This document shows positions 15,973 through 24,985 of a DNA stretch of 64,000 nucleotides, piece after piece. The notes below the pieces were generated by a model, which had not been told where the DNA came from, did no database searches, and saw only the letters and a program-made list of their open reading frames with translations. The stretch is from Paenibacillus puerhi. Its GTDB lineage: Bacteria; Bacillota; Bacilli; Paenibacillales; NBRC-103111. Every line of letters starts with the position of its first letter. Positions within the stretch are counted from its first letter, which is position 1. The stretch covers positions 96,170-160,169 of the forward strand of contig NZ_WUWM01000016.1 of assembly GCF_009846885.1 (NCBI RefSeq). The letters are read 5' to 3'. The position numbers were made by a program, and so were the translations under genes.

Positions 15973-17346
15973 TCACTCTGTTGCCTCCCAATCGATCGGA
16001 ATCTTGATCTTAACCGGCTTCTTCCGTTCCCTTGCAAACTCGTTCACGCTTATCAAAAACTTTAATCCGGGCGCGGGGGAGAGCTTGGGATATTCTATCC
16101 GGTAAGAAAAAGAATCCTTGGATATACGCACGGCTTCCTTGGTGGGAATGTATCGTTCACCCGCCGAGTCCTCGAACATAAGAAATGGAATCTGTGCCGC
16201 CGCATGACTTGCTTCGTAAAAAACGACCGTGGAATTCTCCGAATATTGAACCTGGGTTATGGTAACCGTTCCTCCCTGATCCCCCTTTAAGGTGACCGGC
16301 ACTTGGTCGGCGTTGGCATATTCCTCACGCTGTGTCACGGTATTGGATGCTTCGGCTTCCATATCCCTGACTACCAGCGTTACATATGCAGGCTTCGGGT
16401 TAAGCTCGGACGGAGGACCGAAGTTCATTCGGCCTCCAACACTTCCACCGTGCGAGAAAGGGGTTTCCAGATCGTCCTCCAGCTTAAACGACAGGTTCGA
16501 GTCCGGATCTTTATGGACGACGACTTGAGTGGTAACAGGAGTCAGCATAAGCTGTTCAACGAAAAAAGCTTTATCTCCACTCGAAGCGGCGATCTGAGGA
16601 CGGACTATTTTGGTCAAGGGCGCGCTTTTTTCAACCGTTAGCGGCACCGTGACATCCCAATTTCCCTGGGTAGCTCCGATCTGGCGGATCACGATGTTCA
16701 GCAAGGGCTCCTCCGGCAGTGTGCCAACATTAAATACCGTTGTTCCTACAAAGCTATGGTCCCCCGTTATGGTAAATTCATGAGTGCCAATCATCGTTGG
16801 GCGAGCTTTGACAAACTCATAGTTGTAATAAATGGCGGCTTCGTCTTTACTAATAATAGTAGTCTGTTTGAGATAATCAACCTCATAATTAATCACAAAC
16901 TGTGCCCCATCATAGAAGACATCGGCAACATTCAATCGTATATTCTGGTCCGTAACCGATAGGTTGATTGGGGTACTCAGATTGTTCGGCTCGATCCGAG
17001 CTAATCCGTTGTTTATCCCGGTGCCGACTTTTTTGTAAAACAGCTCGATAAAAAAAACTTTCTTTAGGGCATTGCCTAACGTTGGATAATAGAAGCTGAT
17101 TCCCCCAAGCAATATTACACACAGAACGGCAGCCTGGCCCGCCAGGACCCATTTTTTTCGGGTGCTCGCTCGCCGGAGATCGGAAGGACTATCCTGCTTA
17201 GCCGCCGCTCTCTGGTGAAGCTGCCACAGCTCCTCGAACGTAAAGGAAGGGGTTAGCTGGCGAATCCTGTTCTGAACGGCTTTGGGTGGTTCCATTTTTT
17301 CTGTAAATCCGGGTTCTTTTCCCTTCGAGTCGGTTCGCAAGGTCAT
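15973..17346 (-). CDS. DUF4179 anti-sigma factor (membrane)
   Basis: 457 residues: a cytoplasmic N-terminus of about 65 residues, one membrane helix (about 66-88, WVLAGQAAVLCVILLGG), then an extracellular DUF4179-type beta-rich domain. ATG 17346 overlaps the stop of the ECF sigma gene by 4 bases, so the two are coupled. Family knowledge: such proteins hold a partner ECF sigma factor at the membrane until an envelope signal releases it. The signal is unknown. Confidence 0.85.
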   Translation of the reverse strand: MTLRTDSKGKEPGFTEKMEPPKAVQNRIRQLTPSFTFEELWQLHQRAAAKQDSPSDLRRASTRKKWVLAGQAAVLCVILLGGISFYYPTLGNALKKVFFIELFYKKVGTGINNGLARIEPNNLSTPINLSVTDQNIRLNVADVFYDGAQFVINYEVDYLKQTTIISKDEAAIYYNYEFVKARPTMIGTHEFTITGDHSFVGTTVFNVGTLPEEPLLNIVIRQIGATQGNWDVTVPLTVEKSAPLTKIVRPQIAASSGDKAFFVEQLMLTPVTTQVVVHKDPDSNLSFKLEDDLETPFSHGGSVGGRMNFGPPSELNPKPAYVTLVVRDMEAEASNTVTQREEYANADQVPVTLKGDQGGTVTITQVQYSENSTVVFYEASHAAAQIPFLMFEDSAGERYIPTKEAVRISKDSFSYRIEYPKLSPAPGLKFLISVNEFARERKKPVKIKIPIDWEATE

Positions 17347-17879
17347 TTAAGCCCCTCCTTAATAGAGGAGAGCTGATAGCTCTCCGCCTCACTCTGTCTT
17401 AACTGCTGTAATGCAGCATGAAGCCTCGATTTGCAGGTCCCCGGACGAATGTTAAGCAGGGAAGCGGCCTCCCGCAAAGGCAAACCAACGTAGTACACGA
17501 GAATGATAACCTCTCTTCTCTTGGAGGATAGCCTGTCGACCAGCTGCCATAATTCCCGCTCGCTTTCGGATTTCATGATCAGATCTTCGACGGTATCCGA
17601 TCCGGCTTCAACAGGTATCTGGCCCAGCAAGCTAAGCCAGCGCTGCTTGCGAAGCGTGCTTCGCACCATATTCAAGGTGATCCGGTAAAGCCACGGGCGC
17701 AAGGGCTTGGCTGGGTCATAGAGATGGAATTTCTTATAGGCACGGAGAAAGGTATCCTGAGTAATGTCATCAGCCAGCACGGCTGACTTCGTCATCATCC
17801 GGGCAATCCCGTACACATACGGAGCGTGCTCTTCAAATAGGGCTCGGGATTGCTCTTCCGAGATTGAGTATTCCTTCAC
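17343..17879 (-). CDS. ECF-type RNA polymerase sigma factor
   Basis: 178 residues with sigma70 region 2 (DDITQDTFLRAYKKFHLY, RPWLYRITLN) and region 4 (LVYYVGLPLREAASLLNI, GTCKSRLHAA). GTG 17879 is chosen because GGAACGGAGG lies 8 bases upstream; an in-frame TTG 17906 lies before the ribosome site. It forms an operon with the overlapping DUF4179 anti-sigma gene and has an ECF-type promoter just upstream, which suggests autoregulation. Confidence 0.9.
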   Translation of the reverse strand: MKEYSISEEQSRALFEEHAPYVYGIARMMTKSAVLADDITQDTFLRAYKKFHLYDPAKPLRPWLYRITLNMVRSTLRKQRWLSLLGQIPVEAGSDTVEDLIMKSESERELWQLVDRLSSKRREVIILVYYVGLPLREAASLLNIRPGTCKSRLHAALQQLRQSEAESYQLSSIKEGLK

Positions 17880-17934
17880 TGCATGGTCCTCCGTTCCTGT
17901 ATTCAAAGTAAATACGCTTTGATATCGAAAATAG

Positions 17935-17961
17935 TTCGATGAAGGCGAAAAGAAAGTTTCA
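17935..17961 (-). promoter_or_regulatory. ECF-type promoter, probably autoregulated
   Basis: Minus strand TGAAAC (17956-17961), 17 bases, CGAA (17935-17938), resembling the TGAAAC-N16/17-CGTA pattern of Bacillus ECF promoters. Confidence 0.55.
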
Positions 17962-17988
17962 GGCCCTCTCTAAAAAAGGTGCACAAAT

Positions 17989-18017
17989 AGGGAACCATCC
18001 GTGTAAGATGGTTCCCT
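17989..18017 (-). terminator. Terminator of the secreted-protein gene
   Basis: 11-bp stem AGGGAACCATC / GATGGTTCCCT with a 7-base loop; on the minus strand ATTTGTGCACCTTTTTT follows. Confidence 0.65.
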
Positions 18018-18039
18018 CGAATTGGGGGCAATACCACAG

Positions 18040-19176
18040 TTAGTCTCTGTCTACCGATTCCATATACCAGCCATCGGCTGGGGATAGTCGTCGGAGCCGG
18101 AAAACAAAGGTTTTCCGCTCCGGACGATGCCCCTTGCGCACCAGATCCACGGGAATGGAAAGGTCGATGGCCAGCGGATCGGCTCCTGTAATCCGCTTAT
18201 GCCCGCCTTTCCCCTTGGCAGGGATGCGGCGGATCGAAGACAGCTCCTTCATCCATAGCAGAGTGGAGTCCAGCTCCCGATGCTTCAGGCTGCCCAAACT
18301 CAGCTTAAGCAGTTGGGAGTCCTTAAGGTGGACGGCCGCGAGATAAGTGTCCACGATCTCGTCAGGTCCGGCTTGCTCCAGGTACTCCTGCAGCCTTCCC
18401 CCGGCCTTATAGACCATCAATTGATGCTCAGGGTCGACCTGACGGGAGCGGTGGGTGGAGCTCCCGAGAAAATGAAGACAGAAATGTCCGGAAAAATCGT
18501 TATCGGGGATTCCGTCTCCGCCATGCGGCATCCCGGCCATCGAGGCAGCGAGCGGTCTTCCGTCCTTGCCTTGCACCAGCACGGCCCTTCGATTCCAGCT
18601 CCACGTGCCCTGATAGATTCGTTTCATGATGGCGGTATCGGCTTTGGTGAGCGGCTGTACGTCCGCATGCTGATTCCCCGCTCTTCGCTGCACGTGAAAG
18701 GAAAGTCCGGTTTCGATGTCGGTTATGGCGAACTTCTCTAGCCTGGGAAGAAGGGTCCTTACTTGCCCCCACGGTACAATGGCGCCATAATGCGAGTCTC
18801 GTAGCTTGCCGGCCTGTTCCCTCAGGTATGCCCTCGCTTTGGAGTCGGGAACAAGCAGCTGATTCGTCTGTTCGTCGTAGAGGCTGCCGTTCCGAGTCAG
18901 CAGATACGTGTTTTCTTGTCCTTTGCTAACCAGCTTCAGGTAGCTGTCTCCCGCCTGTAGGTGCGAGGCATCAGCCTGCTGAGCGGGCGCTGTTCGAATG
19001 GAGCGAAGGATGCGCGGAGCATCCAAAGACAGCCGGGATTCCCTGACGGAGTCGGCGGATGACTTCATGATCAAGACAGCATCGGGCCCGGCTGCGGCCC
19101 GTGTGGTCGATTCGGTAACGGCTATAAGCAAAATCAAGGCTGCCAGTCTGATCAGCCATCCAGATGTGCGTCCCAT
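18040..19176 (-). CDS. Secreted protein of unknown function with GHFC-x-HF motif
   Basis: 378 residues with an N-terminal signal segment (LIRLAALILLIAVTES, likely cleavage near TRAAA). Not recognised as a named enzyme. The central block has ASMAGMPHGG, then DFSGHFCLHFLGSSTH, then VDPEHQLMVYKA, rich in conserved-looking His, Cys and Asp. I have an impression of similar blocks in other secreted Firmicute proteins, some with peptidoglycan-binding domains, but cannot assign an activity. The N-terminal third (SYLKLVSKGQENTYLLTRNGSLYD) looks like a beta-rich domain. ATG 19176 has only a weak GGGGGAACTGGG site. It is divergent from a polysaccharide deacetylase gene, consistent with a cell-wall role. 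Confidence 0.7.
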   Translation of the reverse strand: MGRTSGWLIRLAALILLIAVTESTTRAAAGPDAVLIMKSSADSVRESRLSLDAPRILRSIRTAPAQQADASHLQAGDSYLKLVSKGQENTYLLTRNGSLYDEQTNQLLVPDSKARAYLREQAGKLRDSHYGAIVPWGQVRTLLPRLEKFAITDIETGLSFHVQRRAGNQHADVQPLTKADTAIMKRIYQGTWSWNRRAVLVQGKDGRPLAASMAGMPHGGDGIPDNDFSGHFCLHFLGSSTHRSRQVDPEHQLMVYKAGGRLQEYLEQAGPDEIVDTYLAAVHLKDSQLLKLSLGSLKHRELDSTLLWMKELSSIRRIPAKGKGGHKRITGADPLAIDLSIPVDLVRKGHRPERKTFVFRLRRLSPADGWYMESVDRD

Positions 19177-19318
19177 CCCAGTTCCCCCATTGTATAGGTA
19201 TGCTTACGATGTACAGGTTGCGTACCCTGCACCTGATTCATGAGCGGATATTATAGGGAAACATAAAACGGCACGGACAAGTCCATCCTACATGTTATTG
19301 TTAAAGGAGGGTGTACGC

Positions 19319-20077
19319 ATGAGATGGCGTTTATATGGAAGCTTGCTCTTAATCATGGTCCTGATGATCACGGTTTGCCCTTCGGCAGCGGAGGCTGCGC
19401 CGCGTAATCCGACGAACGGACGTGCTTATTTTGAGGAACGTGGCGAGATTGTCTGGGAGGTGCCCAGCGAGGAGAAGGTAATTGCGCTGACCTTCGATGA
19501 CGGTCCTGATGAGACGGATACTCCGGCCATTCTCGATCTGCTCAAGCAATATGATGCGAAAGCAACCTTCTTCGTGATCGGAAAACGGGTGGAACAATTT
19601 CCTGAGCTGGTGAAACGGGAAATGCGAGAAGGACATGAAATCGCGAATCATACGTACAGCCACATGTATTTCACAAAAAAAATATCCGAAAGCAAGATCG
19701 AGGAGCAGCTCTCGAAGGCCGAGCATGCCATTGCGGATGTGACGGGACAGAAGACGAAGCTATTTCGTCCTCCGGGCGGCTATTACAGTGAACGCGTAGT
19801 CCGCGCTGCCAAAAAAGCCGGCTATCTGGTCGTGATGTGGTCCTGGCATCAGGATACGGAGGATTGGAATACGCCGGGCGTGAACAAAATTGTGAAAAAA
19901 GTGCTGGATCATGCCCATAACGGGGATATCGTCTTGTTCCATGATCATGTCGAAGGCCGAACTCAGACGGTGGAGGCCTTGAAGCAAATATTGCCGGAGC
20001 TGCAGGCCCGGGGGTACCGGTTCGTGACGGTTAGCGAGCTGCTGACTTACCGGAAATCGACGACTGTTGAAAAATAA
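19319..20077 (+). CDS. Polysaccharide deacetylase (NodB domain), secreted
   Basis: 252 residues: a signal peptide (about 1-27, ending AEAA), then a NodB homology domain with TFDDGPD (58-64), HTYSH zinc ligands (111-115), RPPGG and the late motifs VMWSWHQDTEDW and IVLFHDH. It removes acetyl groups from GlcNAc or MurNAc residues of peptidoglycan or a similar polymer outside the cell, close to PdaA/YlxY-type enzymes. ATG 19319 follows AAAGGAGGG; an in-frame ATG 19292 has no site. Whether it acts in sporulation or vegetative growth is not visible. Confidence 0.92.
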   Translation: MRWRLYGSLLLIMVLMITVCPSAAEAAPRNPTNGRAYFEERGEIVWEVPSEEKVIALTFDDGPDETDTPAILDLLKQYDAKATFFVIGKRVEQFPELVKREMREGHEIANHTYSHMYFTKKISESKIEEQLSKAEHAIADVTGQKTKLFRPPGGYYSERVVRAAKKAGYLVVMWSWHQDTEDWNTPGVNKIVKKVLDHAHNGDIVLFHDHVEGRTQTVEALKQILPELQARGYRFVTVSELLTYRKSTTVEK

Positions 20078-20251
20078 GAAGACCCAACCGGTCGATTCGC
20101 CGCCAAAGCAGGACGAGGCGGATCGGGTGGTTGCTTCGCTGTGTTAAGAAAGGGCTTACACATCCTTCCGCGAGTTTAAATGATTAGGCTGGCCGCTCTG
20201 ACAAGCAAATTCGTCTATGATGGCCGCCCTAGACCGGCTCTGTGATCTGTA

Positions 20252-20304
20252 TTGACAACAGCCAGAAGGTTTGCTAGCATGGCAATCATTCATTAATAGA
20301 ATGA
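20252..20304 (+). promoter_or_regulatory. MFS exporter promoter with operator dyad
   Basis: -35 TTGACA (20252-20257), 17-base spacer, -10 TAGCAT (20275-20280), then a perfect inverted repeat TCATTC-N7-GAATGA (20286-20304) at the expected transcription start. A TetR- or MarR-type repressor site is likely; no such gene is adjacent. Confidence 0.65.
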
Positions 20305-20352
20305 AGAACTTATAAGGTTTAGTAACCGGGAGTTGCGGACAGGAGAATGAAG

Positions 20353-21768
20353 ATGGAAAGAAACGAACCGGAAAGACAGCCGGGGAAAGAAACGAACCGG
20401 AAGATGGTAACCCTCGGATTATTGGCTGCTTTGTTTATCGGAGCGTTGGATGTGACGGTGGTCAGTACGGCGACGCCCCATATGATCGAGGAGCTGAGCG
20501 GACTTTCCATGATCACTTGGGTATTTTCGATCTATACGTTGACAACCTGTGTGGCGACGCCGATCTTCGGCAAGCTCGCCGATTTGTATGGAAGAAAGTC
20601 GGTTTTTATTACCGGCCTCGTCATATTCGTACTGGCCTCCGTCCTTTGCGGCATGGCCGAATCGATGGTAGGCCTGATCTGGTTCCGGGCTCTGCAAGGG
20701 ATAGGAGCCGGTGCGCTTACGCCGGTTACCTTCACCATTATCGGGGATTTGTTCCCGGGCGAGGAGCGGGGGCGGATGCAGGGCTTGTTCGCTTCGGTAT
20801 GGTCGGTCGCCGGGCTGCTTGGGCCGCTCGTGGGCGGATACTTCGTCGATTATTTATCGTGGCGCTGGATATTTTATATGAATATCCCGATTGGTATCGT
20901 GTCGCTCGTATTGGTGCTGGGATTTATGCACGAGCGCTTCGAGAAGCAGCGCAAGCGCATCGACTATGCGGGCGCTGCTGCGTTCACCCTGGGCATCTCG
21001 GCTCTGCTGTACGCACTGCTTAGCGGAGGGGAAAGTCTGCCGTGGAATTCCCCGGTCATTTGGCTGCTGTTTGGCGTGGCCGCGGTTGCATTGCTGGTCT
21101 TCGTTCGCATCGAGAGCCGGGTAGAGGAGCCTATGATCCCGCTGGACTTGTTCCGCAATGGGGTCATGAACGTGTCCAATCTTAGCGGTTTTCTCGCTTT
21201 CTCGATCTCTACAGGAACGACGATTTATGCGCCGATGTGGATCCAGACCCTGCTGGGCTACAGTGCCACAAGCTCGGGCTTGATGGTCATGTCGATGTCG
21301 ATTGCTTGGCCGATAGCCTCCAATCTGGCCGGCAAGCTGATGTATCGGTCGGGAGCCAAGAAGTTCATCGTGTTCGGCTCGCTGCTGGTGCTGCTTGGAG
21401 GGATCTGGCTCATGTCGCTTCACATCGAGTCGCCCTTCTGGTCGATGACGGCCATCCTCACGATCATCGGCTTCGGCATGGGCTGCCTGTCCACCCCGCA
21501 GACGGTTCTGATTCAGTCCGTCGTCGGCTGGGAGCTGCGCGGCACCGCTACATCGACCAACTCGCTGATGCGGTCGCTCGGACAGACGGTCGGCGTTGCC
21601 ATCTTCGGGGTGCTGTTCAACAGCCACCTGATCACGCACACCAAGGCCGAGATGGCCTCGGGAATGCAGGCGGTGTTCGCGGCTATCTTTGTTATCGCGC
21701 TGCTGAATCTGGCGACCGTGATGTTTCTCCCCTCCTCCCGCAAGATGGCGGCGATGCAGAAGAGCTGA
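20353..21768 (+). CDS. MFS drug efflux transporter, DHA2 (EmrB/QacA) family
   Basis: 471 residues with about 14 hydrophobic helices. It carries the family motifs LDVTVVSTATPHM in helix 1, GKLADLYGRKSVF (motif A) and FRALQGIGAGAL (motif B), and a GPLVGGYFVDYLSWRWIFYMNIPIG block. It exchanges protons for drugs or other amphipathic compounds. ATG 20353 is preferred over ATG 20347 because AGGAG lies 7 bases before it. A single gene with a promoter, an operator-like dyad and a terminator. Confidence 0.92.
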   Translation: MERNEPERQPGKETNRKMVTLGLLAALFIGALDVTVVSTATPHMIEELSGLSMITWVFSIYTLTTCVATPIFGKLADLYGRKSVFITGLVIFVLASVLCGMAESMVGLIWFRALQGIGAGALTPVTFTIIGDLFPGEERGRMQGLFASVWSVAGLLGPLVGGYFVDYLSWRWIFYMNIPIGIVSLVLVLGFMHERFEKQRKRIDYAGAAAFTLGISALLYALLSGGESLPWNSPVIWLLFGVAAVALLVFVRIESRVEEPMIPLDLFRNGVMNVSNLSGFLAFSISTGTTIYAPMWIQTLLGYSATSSGLMVMSMSIAWPIASNLAGKLMYRSGAKKFIVFGSLLVLLGGIWLMSLHIESPFWSMTAILTIIGFGMGCLSTPQTVLIQSVVGWELRGTATSTNSLMRSLGQTVGVAIFGVLFNSHLITHTKAEMASGMQAVFAAIFVIALLNLATVMFLPSSRKMAAMQKS

Positions 21769-21792
21769 CCCGCTTAGCTTCGCCAAATAAAT

Positions 21793-21849
21793 ACCCCTGC
21801 CTCATGTACAGGCTGCCTGCTTAAGGCAACCGGGTAAGGCAGGGGTGTT
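21793..21849 (+). terminator. Terminator of the MFS gene
   Basis: 10-bp stem ACCCCTGCCT / AGGCAGGGGT enclosing a 34-base centre, followed by GTTT. Confidence 0.65.
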
Positions 21850-21951
21850 TGGGCTTCTCCGGCGAACTGCCGGGGCCTGCTAGATAGATTGAAATTAAGA
21901 GGATAACATTCGGCTAGATCTTGATCGGAAACATCCATCATGTGGTGCAAA

Positions 21952-22133
21952 CCTGCAGCTGTACATCTTTTTTGTCTTATGATTGACCACCAAGTAAAAC
22001 TCCTGCAAACGTGCATCTATTTTCCGCTTAACCCGTTGTTCAGGGGAAATATTGCATGAAATTCCTGCATGCTTGGTGGAATTTCCCTCTATGGAATGCC
22101 GTTTATGTAAAAAAACTGCACGTTGGCATGTTT
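21952..22133. repeat. Degenerate intergenic repeats with CCTGCA...GTGCATCT core
   Basis: Four imperfect units begin at about 21952, 22002, 22064 and 22116. The first two are close (CCTGCAGCTGTACATCTTTT and CCTGCAAACGTGCATCTATT); the others keep CTGCA and a following T-run. No gene is seen between 21850 and 22187. Confidence 0.35.
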
Positions 22134-22187
22134 CCGTCCTGGAATGGGGGCTGAGATTGATCGAGTAGGCCGACAATCGTTAAGCCG

Positions 22188-23024
22188 CTAAGGCCGCCAT
22201 CCGGCAAGCAGCCGCTTCAGCTCCTCCGCATCGCGGGGAGGCCGGGCGCTGCTTCGAACCTGGGCGGGCAGCGCCCGCCAGACGTCGAGCAGCAGCGGCG
22301 GCTCCAAGCCGAGCGCGAGCAACAGCTCCGTCTGGGCAAATACGTCGGCAGGCGTTCCAGCGAGCAGACAGCGGCCCCCTTCCAGCAGAAGCACCCAGTC
22401 TGCCCAGGCATAGGCGAGATTCATGTCATGCGTAGCCATCGCGACAGTAACGCCGCTGCTGTGAATACGGTCCAGCTCCGAGAGCAAGAGCCGCTCTGAC
22501 TGCCTATCCAGGTAGGCAGTCGGCTCGTCGAGCAGCAGCAGCTCGGGCTGAAGCGCGAGGACGCCTGCCAGAGATACGCGTTTTTTCTGTCCCAGGCTCA
22601 GCTCATGGATGGGCCGATGGGCAATCGTTTCCAGGCCGAGGGATGCGAGCGTCTGCACGGTGCGTTCCCGGATATCGGACTCGAGAAGGCCGGCATTGCG
22701 CAGTCCATAGCCAATATCCTCATACGGCGTATGGAGGATCAGCTGATGCTCGGGATCCTGGAAGACGAGACCGACCTGCTGCCGCAGCCGCTTCAGCTCC
22801 TTAGCACTGTAGGCAAGCGGTGCTCCGCGCCAGAGGACTTCGCCGGAGCTTGGCCGGAGCAGACCGATTGCTTGCAGGAAGAAGGTGGATTTGCCTGATC
22901 CGTTATGCCCGCAGATCGCGGTTTTCTTACCGGCGGGAAGCTGAAGATCCAGGCGGTCAAGGGCGGGGAGCTCCGCGCCCGGATAGCGGTGGACGAGCTT
23001 GCGGGTTTCCAGTATAGAGCTCAT
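22188..23024 (-). CDS. cbiO: Energy-coupling factor ABC ATPase, CbiO
   Basis: 278 residues: Walker A GHNGSGKST (about 39-47), Q-loop VFQDPEHQL, signature LSLGQKKR, Walker B LLLLDEPTA and switch His in ATHDMN. It powers cobalt uptake with CbiQ, CbiM and CbiN. ATG 23024 overlaps the CbiQ stop (ATGA) and has GGAGGGAGG upstream; an in-frame ATG 108 bases earlier lies inside cbiQ. Last gene of the cbiMNQO operon. Confidence 0.9.
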   Translation of the reverse strand: MSSILETRKLVHRYPGAELPALDRLDLQLPAGKKTAICGHNGSGKSTFFLQAIGLLRPSSGEVLWRGAPLAYSAKELKRLRQQVGLVFQDPEHQLILHTPYEDIGYGLRNAGLLESDIRERTVQTLASLGLETIAHRPIHELSLGQKKRVSLAGVLALQPELLLLDEPTAYLDRQSERLLLSELDRIHSSGVTVAMATHDMNLAYAWADWVLLLEGGRCLLAGTPADVFAQTELLLALGLEPPLLLDVWRALPAQVRSSARPPRDAEELKRLLAGWRP

Positions 23025-23782
23025 AGGGCCTCCCTCCAAAGCAGCCAGCCCTGCAAAGCCAGTAGGGCGGCAAGCCCAACGCCCGCCTCCCAGAGGTAAG
23101 CGCGGGGCATAGGACGGTCGCTGCTCGTACAAGGAGAAAGCCGAATATCTCCGGTAAAGCCGCGCGCCGCCAGGCCGTGCGCAAGCCCCCGATAGCGCTG
23201 AATGGCTTGCACGAACAAGCGTCCGGCCAGTATAGCCGTGTCGCGGATGCGGCCGCGAAAGCCGATCTGGCCGCCTCGCGCACGCTGCGCCCGATAGAGC
23301 TCCAGGGCCGAGTCGGCAAACAAGAAAATAAAGCGGTAAGTAATCAGCACCAGCTCGATAACCAGCCCCGGCACACGCAGCTTATCCAGCACCTGCAGCA
23401 AGCCGGTGACCGGCGTGGTTAGGACGAGGAAGGCGAGGACCGCAAAACAGGCTGCGGTACGGCACAGCAGATCGGCTGCCCGGTCGATCCCGGCCTCGGA
23501 TACGTACAGGGTGCCTGCGGTACCGTTCAGCTCAAGGACAAGTGCCGGCAGGCTGGCCGCATAGAACAGCAGCGAGAGAGCGAGCAGGCCTGCATAGAAC
23601 TTGAGGGGAATCCCGGCGTGGCCGACGATCCAGACAAGCATCCAGCCGAAGATGGCGGTCTGAACCCAGGGATGACCGACATACGACAAGGCAAATAGCG
23701 CAGCCGCGAACCCGCTCTTCCAGAGTGGAGAGACGGGATGCAGCTTATTGCTGTACGCGTAAGCGTCGATCCGGCGGATCAT
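23021..23782 (-). CDS. cbiQ: Cobalt ECF transporter transmembrane component CbiQ
   Basis: 253 residues, mostly hydrophobic, with the coupling motifs of EcfT/CbiQ proteins (ALELYRAQRARG and YRGLAHGLAARGF, each containing an A-R-G motif). It links the ATPase to the substrate-binding CbiM. Its ATG overlaps the CbiN stop and its stop overlaps the CbiO start. The N-terminal extension of the open frame is discarded because it overlaps cbiN. Confidence 0.9.
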   Translation of the reverse strand: MIRRIDAYAYSNKLHPVSPLWKSGFAAALFALSYVGHPWVQTAIFGWMLVWIVGHAGIPLKFYAGLLALSLLFYAASLPALVLELNGTAGTLYVSEAGIDRAADLLCRTAACFAVLAFLVLTTPVTGLLQVLDKLRVPGLVIELVLITYRFIFLFADSALELYRAQRARGGQIGFRGRIRDTAILAGRLFVQAIQRYRGLAHGLAARGFTGDIRLSPCTSSDRPMPRAYLWEAGVGLAALLALQGWLLWREAL

Positions 23783-24141
23783 GAGGAGCCGGGAACGGAG
23801 TCTTGGCGCTTCTTGCTGCCTTTGCCGGTGACGGCTGTCCCCGAGCTTGCTGCCTTGCCTGCGCTGCCCTCCTTGGATGACCTGCCTCTCAGCAGGCCGA
23901 ACACATAACCGATCATGCCGGCCCCGATAGCGGCCTGCAGCGCGAACAGCATGCTTTCGGTCTCGGCCGGAGGCTCGAACCAAGGTGAGAACCACGGTTC
24001 ATAGGAAGGGGCCAGGGTGCCGATCAACTCCTCCGCTTCACCGTCGGCGCCGCCGAACTCGCCGTTTACGAACAGCAGCGGGATGACGGTCAGCAGCACG
24101 ACGGCGAACAGGATCCATAGATTCTGTGTGCTTCTTTTCAT
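23779..24141 (-). CDS. cbiN: Cobalt transport protein CbiN
   Basis: 120 residues with a helix at each end of a short external loop: LWILFAVVLLTVIPLLFVNGEFGGADG, then a loop with EPWFSPWFEPP, then ALQAAIGAGMIGYVFGLL and a basic, Ser/Gly-rich tail. CbiN assists CbiM in metal insertion. ATG 24141 follows AAAGGAGG by 9 bases and overlaps the CbiM stop (ATGA). Confidence 0.88.
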   Translation of the reverse strand: MKRSTQNLWILFAVVLLTVIPLLFVNGEFGGADGEAEELIGTLAPSYEPWFSPWFEPPAETESMLFALQAAIGAGMIGYVFGLLRGRSSKEGSAGKAASSGTAVTGKGSKKRQDSVPGSS

Positions 24142-24905
24142 CGGGAACGACCTCCTTTCATCGCTCGCCGGAGCAGCGACAGCTCCTCCGCGCCTTGGGC
24201 TTGAAGCCAATTCCAGATCAGCACGGTGAGGAGTCCCTCGCTGATCGCGAGGGGGACTTGGGTGAAGGCAAAGATGCCGCCGAACTTGGCAAGCGATACA
24301 AGAAACCCTCCGCTCTCTGCCGGAAAGGCAACCGCTAATTGCAGCGAAGTGACCATGTACGTGCTAAGATCGGCCAGAGCGGCGGCCATGAAAATAGCCA
24401 GCTTCTGCTTGCCTGTGGACGCCATCAGCCAGCGGTAGGCGGCATAGCCGGCAAACGGGCCGGCGACGGCCATAGAGAAGGCATTGGCTCCGAGCGTGGT
24501 CAGCCCTCCGTGCGCGAGCAGCACAGCCTGGAACAACAGCACGATCGAGCCGATCACGCTCATCGGCAGCGGGCCGAACATCACGGCGCCGAGGCCGGTC
24601 CCCGTCGGATGCGAGCTGCTGCCGGTGACGGACGGGATTTTCAGAGCCGAGAGGACGAACGTGAAGGCACCGGCAAGTCCGAGCATCAGCTTCAGCTCCG
24701 GCGTTTCCTTCGTTATCCGGATCAGCCTGCGCAAGCCCAGAAGGAAGAAGGGAAGAAAGGCCGCCCACCAGAATATCGCCCAGCCGAGGGGAAGGAAACC
24801 CTCCATAATGTGCATTGCCTTTACGGTTTGGGGCTCGTTGACGATAAAGTACAGGACCATGCCTGCGATGAGAAGCAGCGTACGGGCTAGCCTCTTGACT
24901 TTCAT
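24138..24905 (-). CDS. cbiM: Cobalt transporter substrate-specific component CbiM
   Basis: 255 residues. An N-terminal hydrophobic segment with signal-peptide character is followed by MHIMEGFLP (31-39), the CbiM hallmark in which the freed N-terminal Met-His binds the metal. Later GSSSHPTGTGLGA is also typical. ATG 24905 follows GGAGG. It is first in the operon and lies behind a cobalamin riboswitch, which supports cobalt (not nickel) as the substrate. Confidence 0.92.
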   Translation of the reverse strand: MKVKRLARTLLLIAGMVLYFIVNEPQTVKAMHIMEGFLPLGWAIFWWAAFLPFFLLGLRRLIRITKETPELKLMLGLAGAFTFVLSALKIPSVTGSSSHPTGTGLGAVMFGPLPMSVIGSIVLLFQAVLLAHGGLTTLGANAFSMAVAGPFAGYAAYRWLMASTGKQKLAIFMAAALADLSTYMVTSLQLAVAFPAESGGFLVSLAKFGGIFAFTQVPLAISEGLLTVLIWNWLQAQGAEELSLLRRAMKGGRSR

Positions 24906-24985
24906 GGGTGTTCCTCCATTTCGAAATGTAACATCTGACTTCTACTACTCCAGCCTGGCCCGTATGAACGGTATGAACGCAAATA

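Noticed and set aside
20079..20140. Terminator after the deacetylase gene
   Set aside because: Some CAACC/GGTTG and GCCGCC/GGCGG pairing exists but with many mismatches and no T-run.
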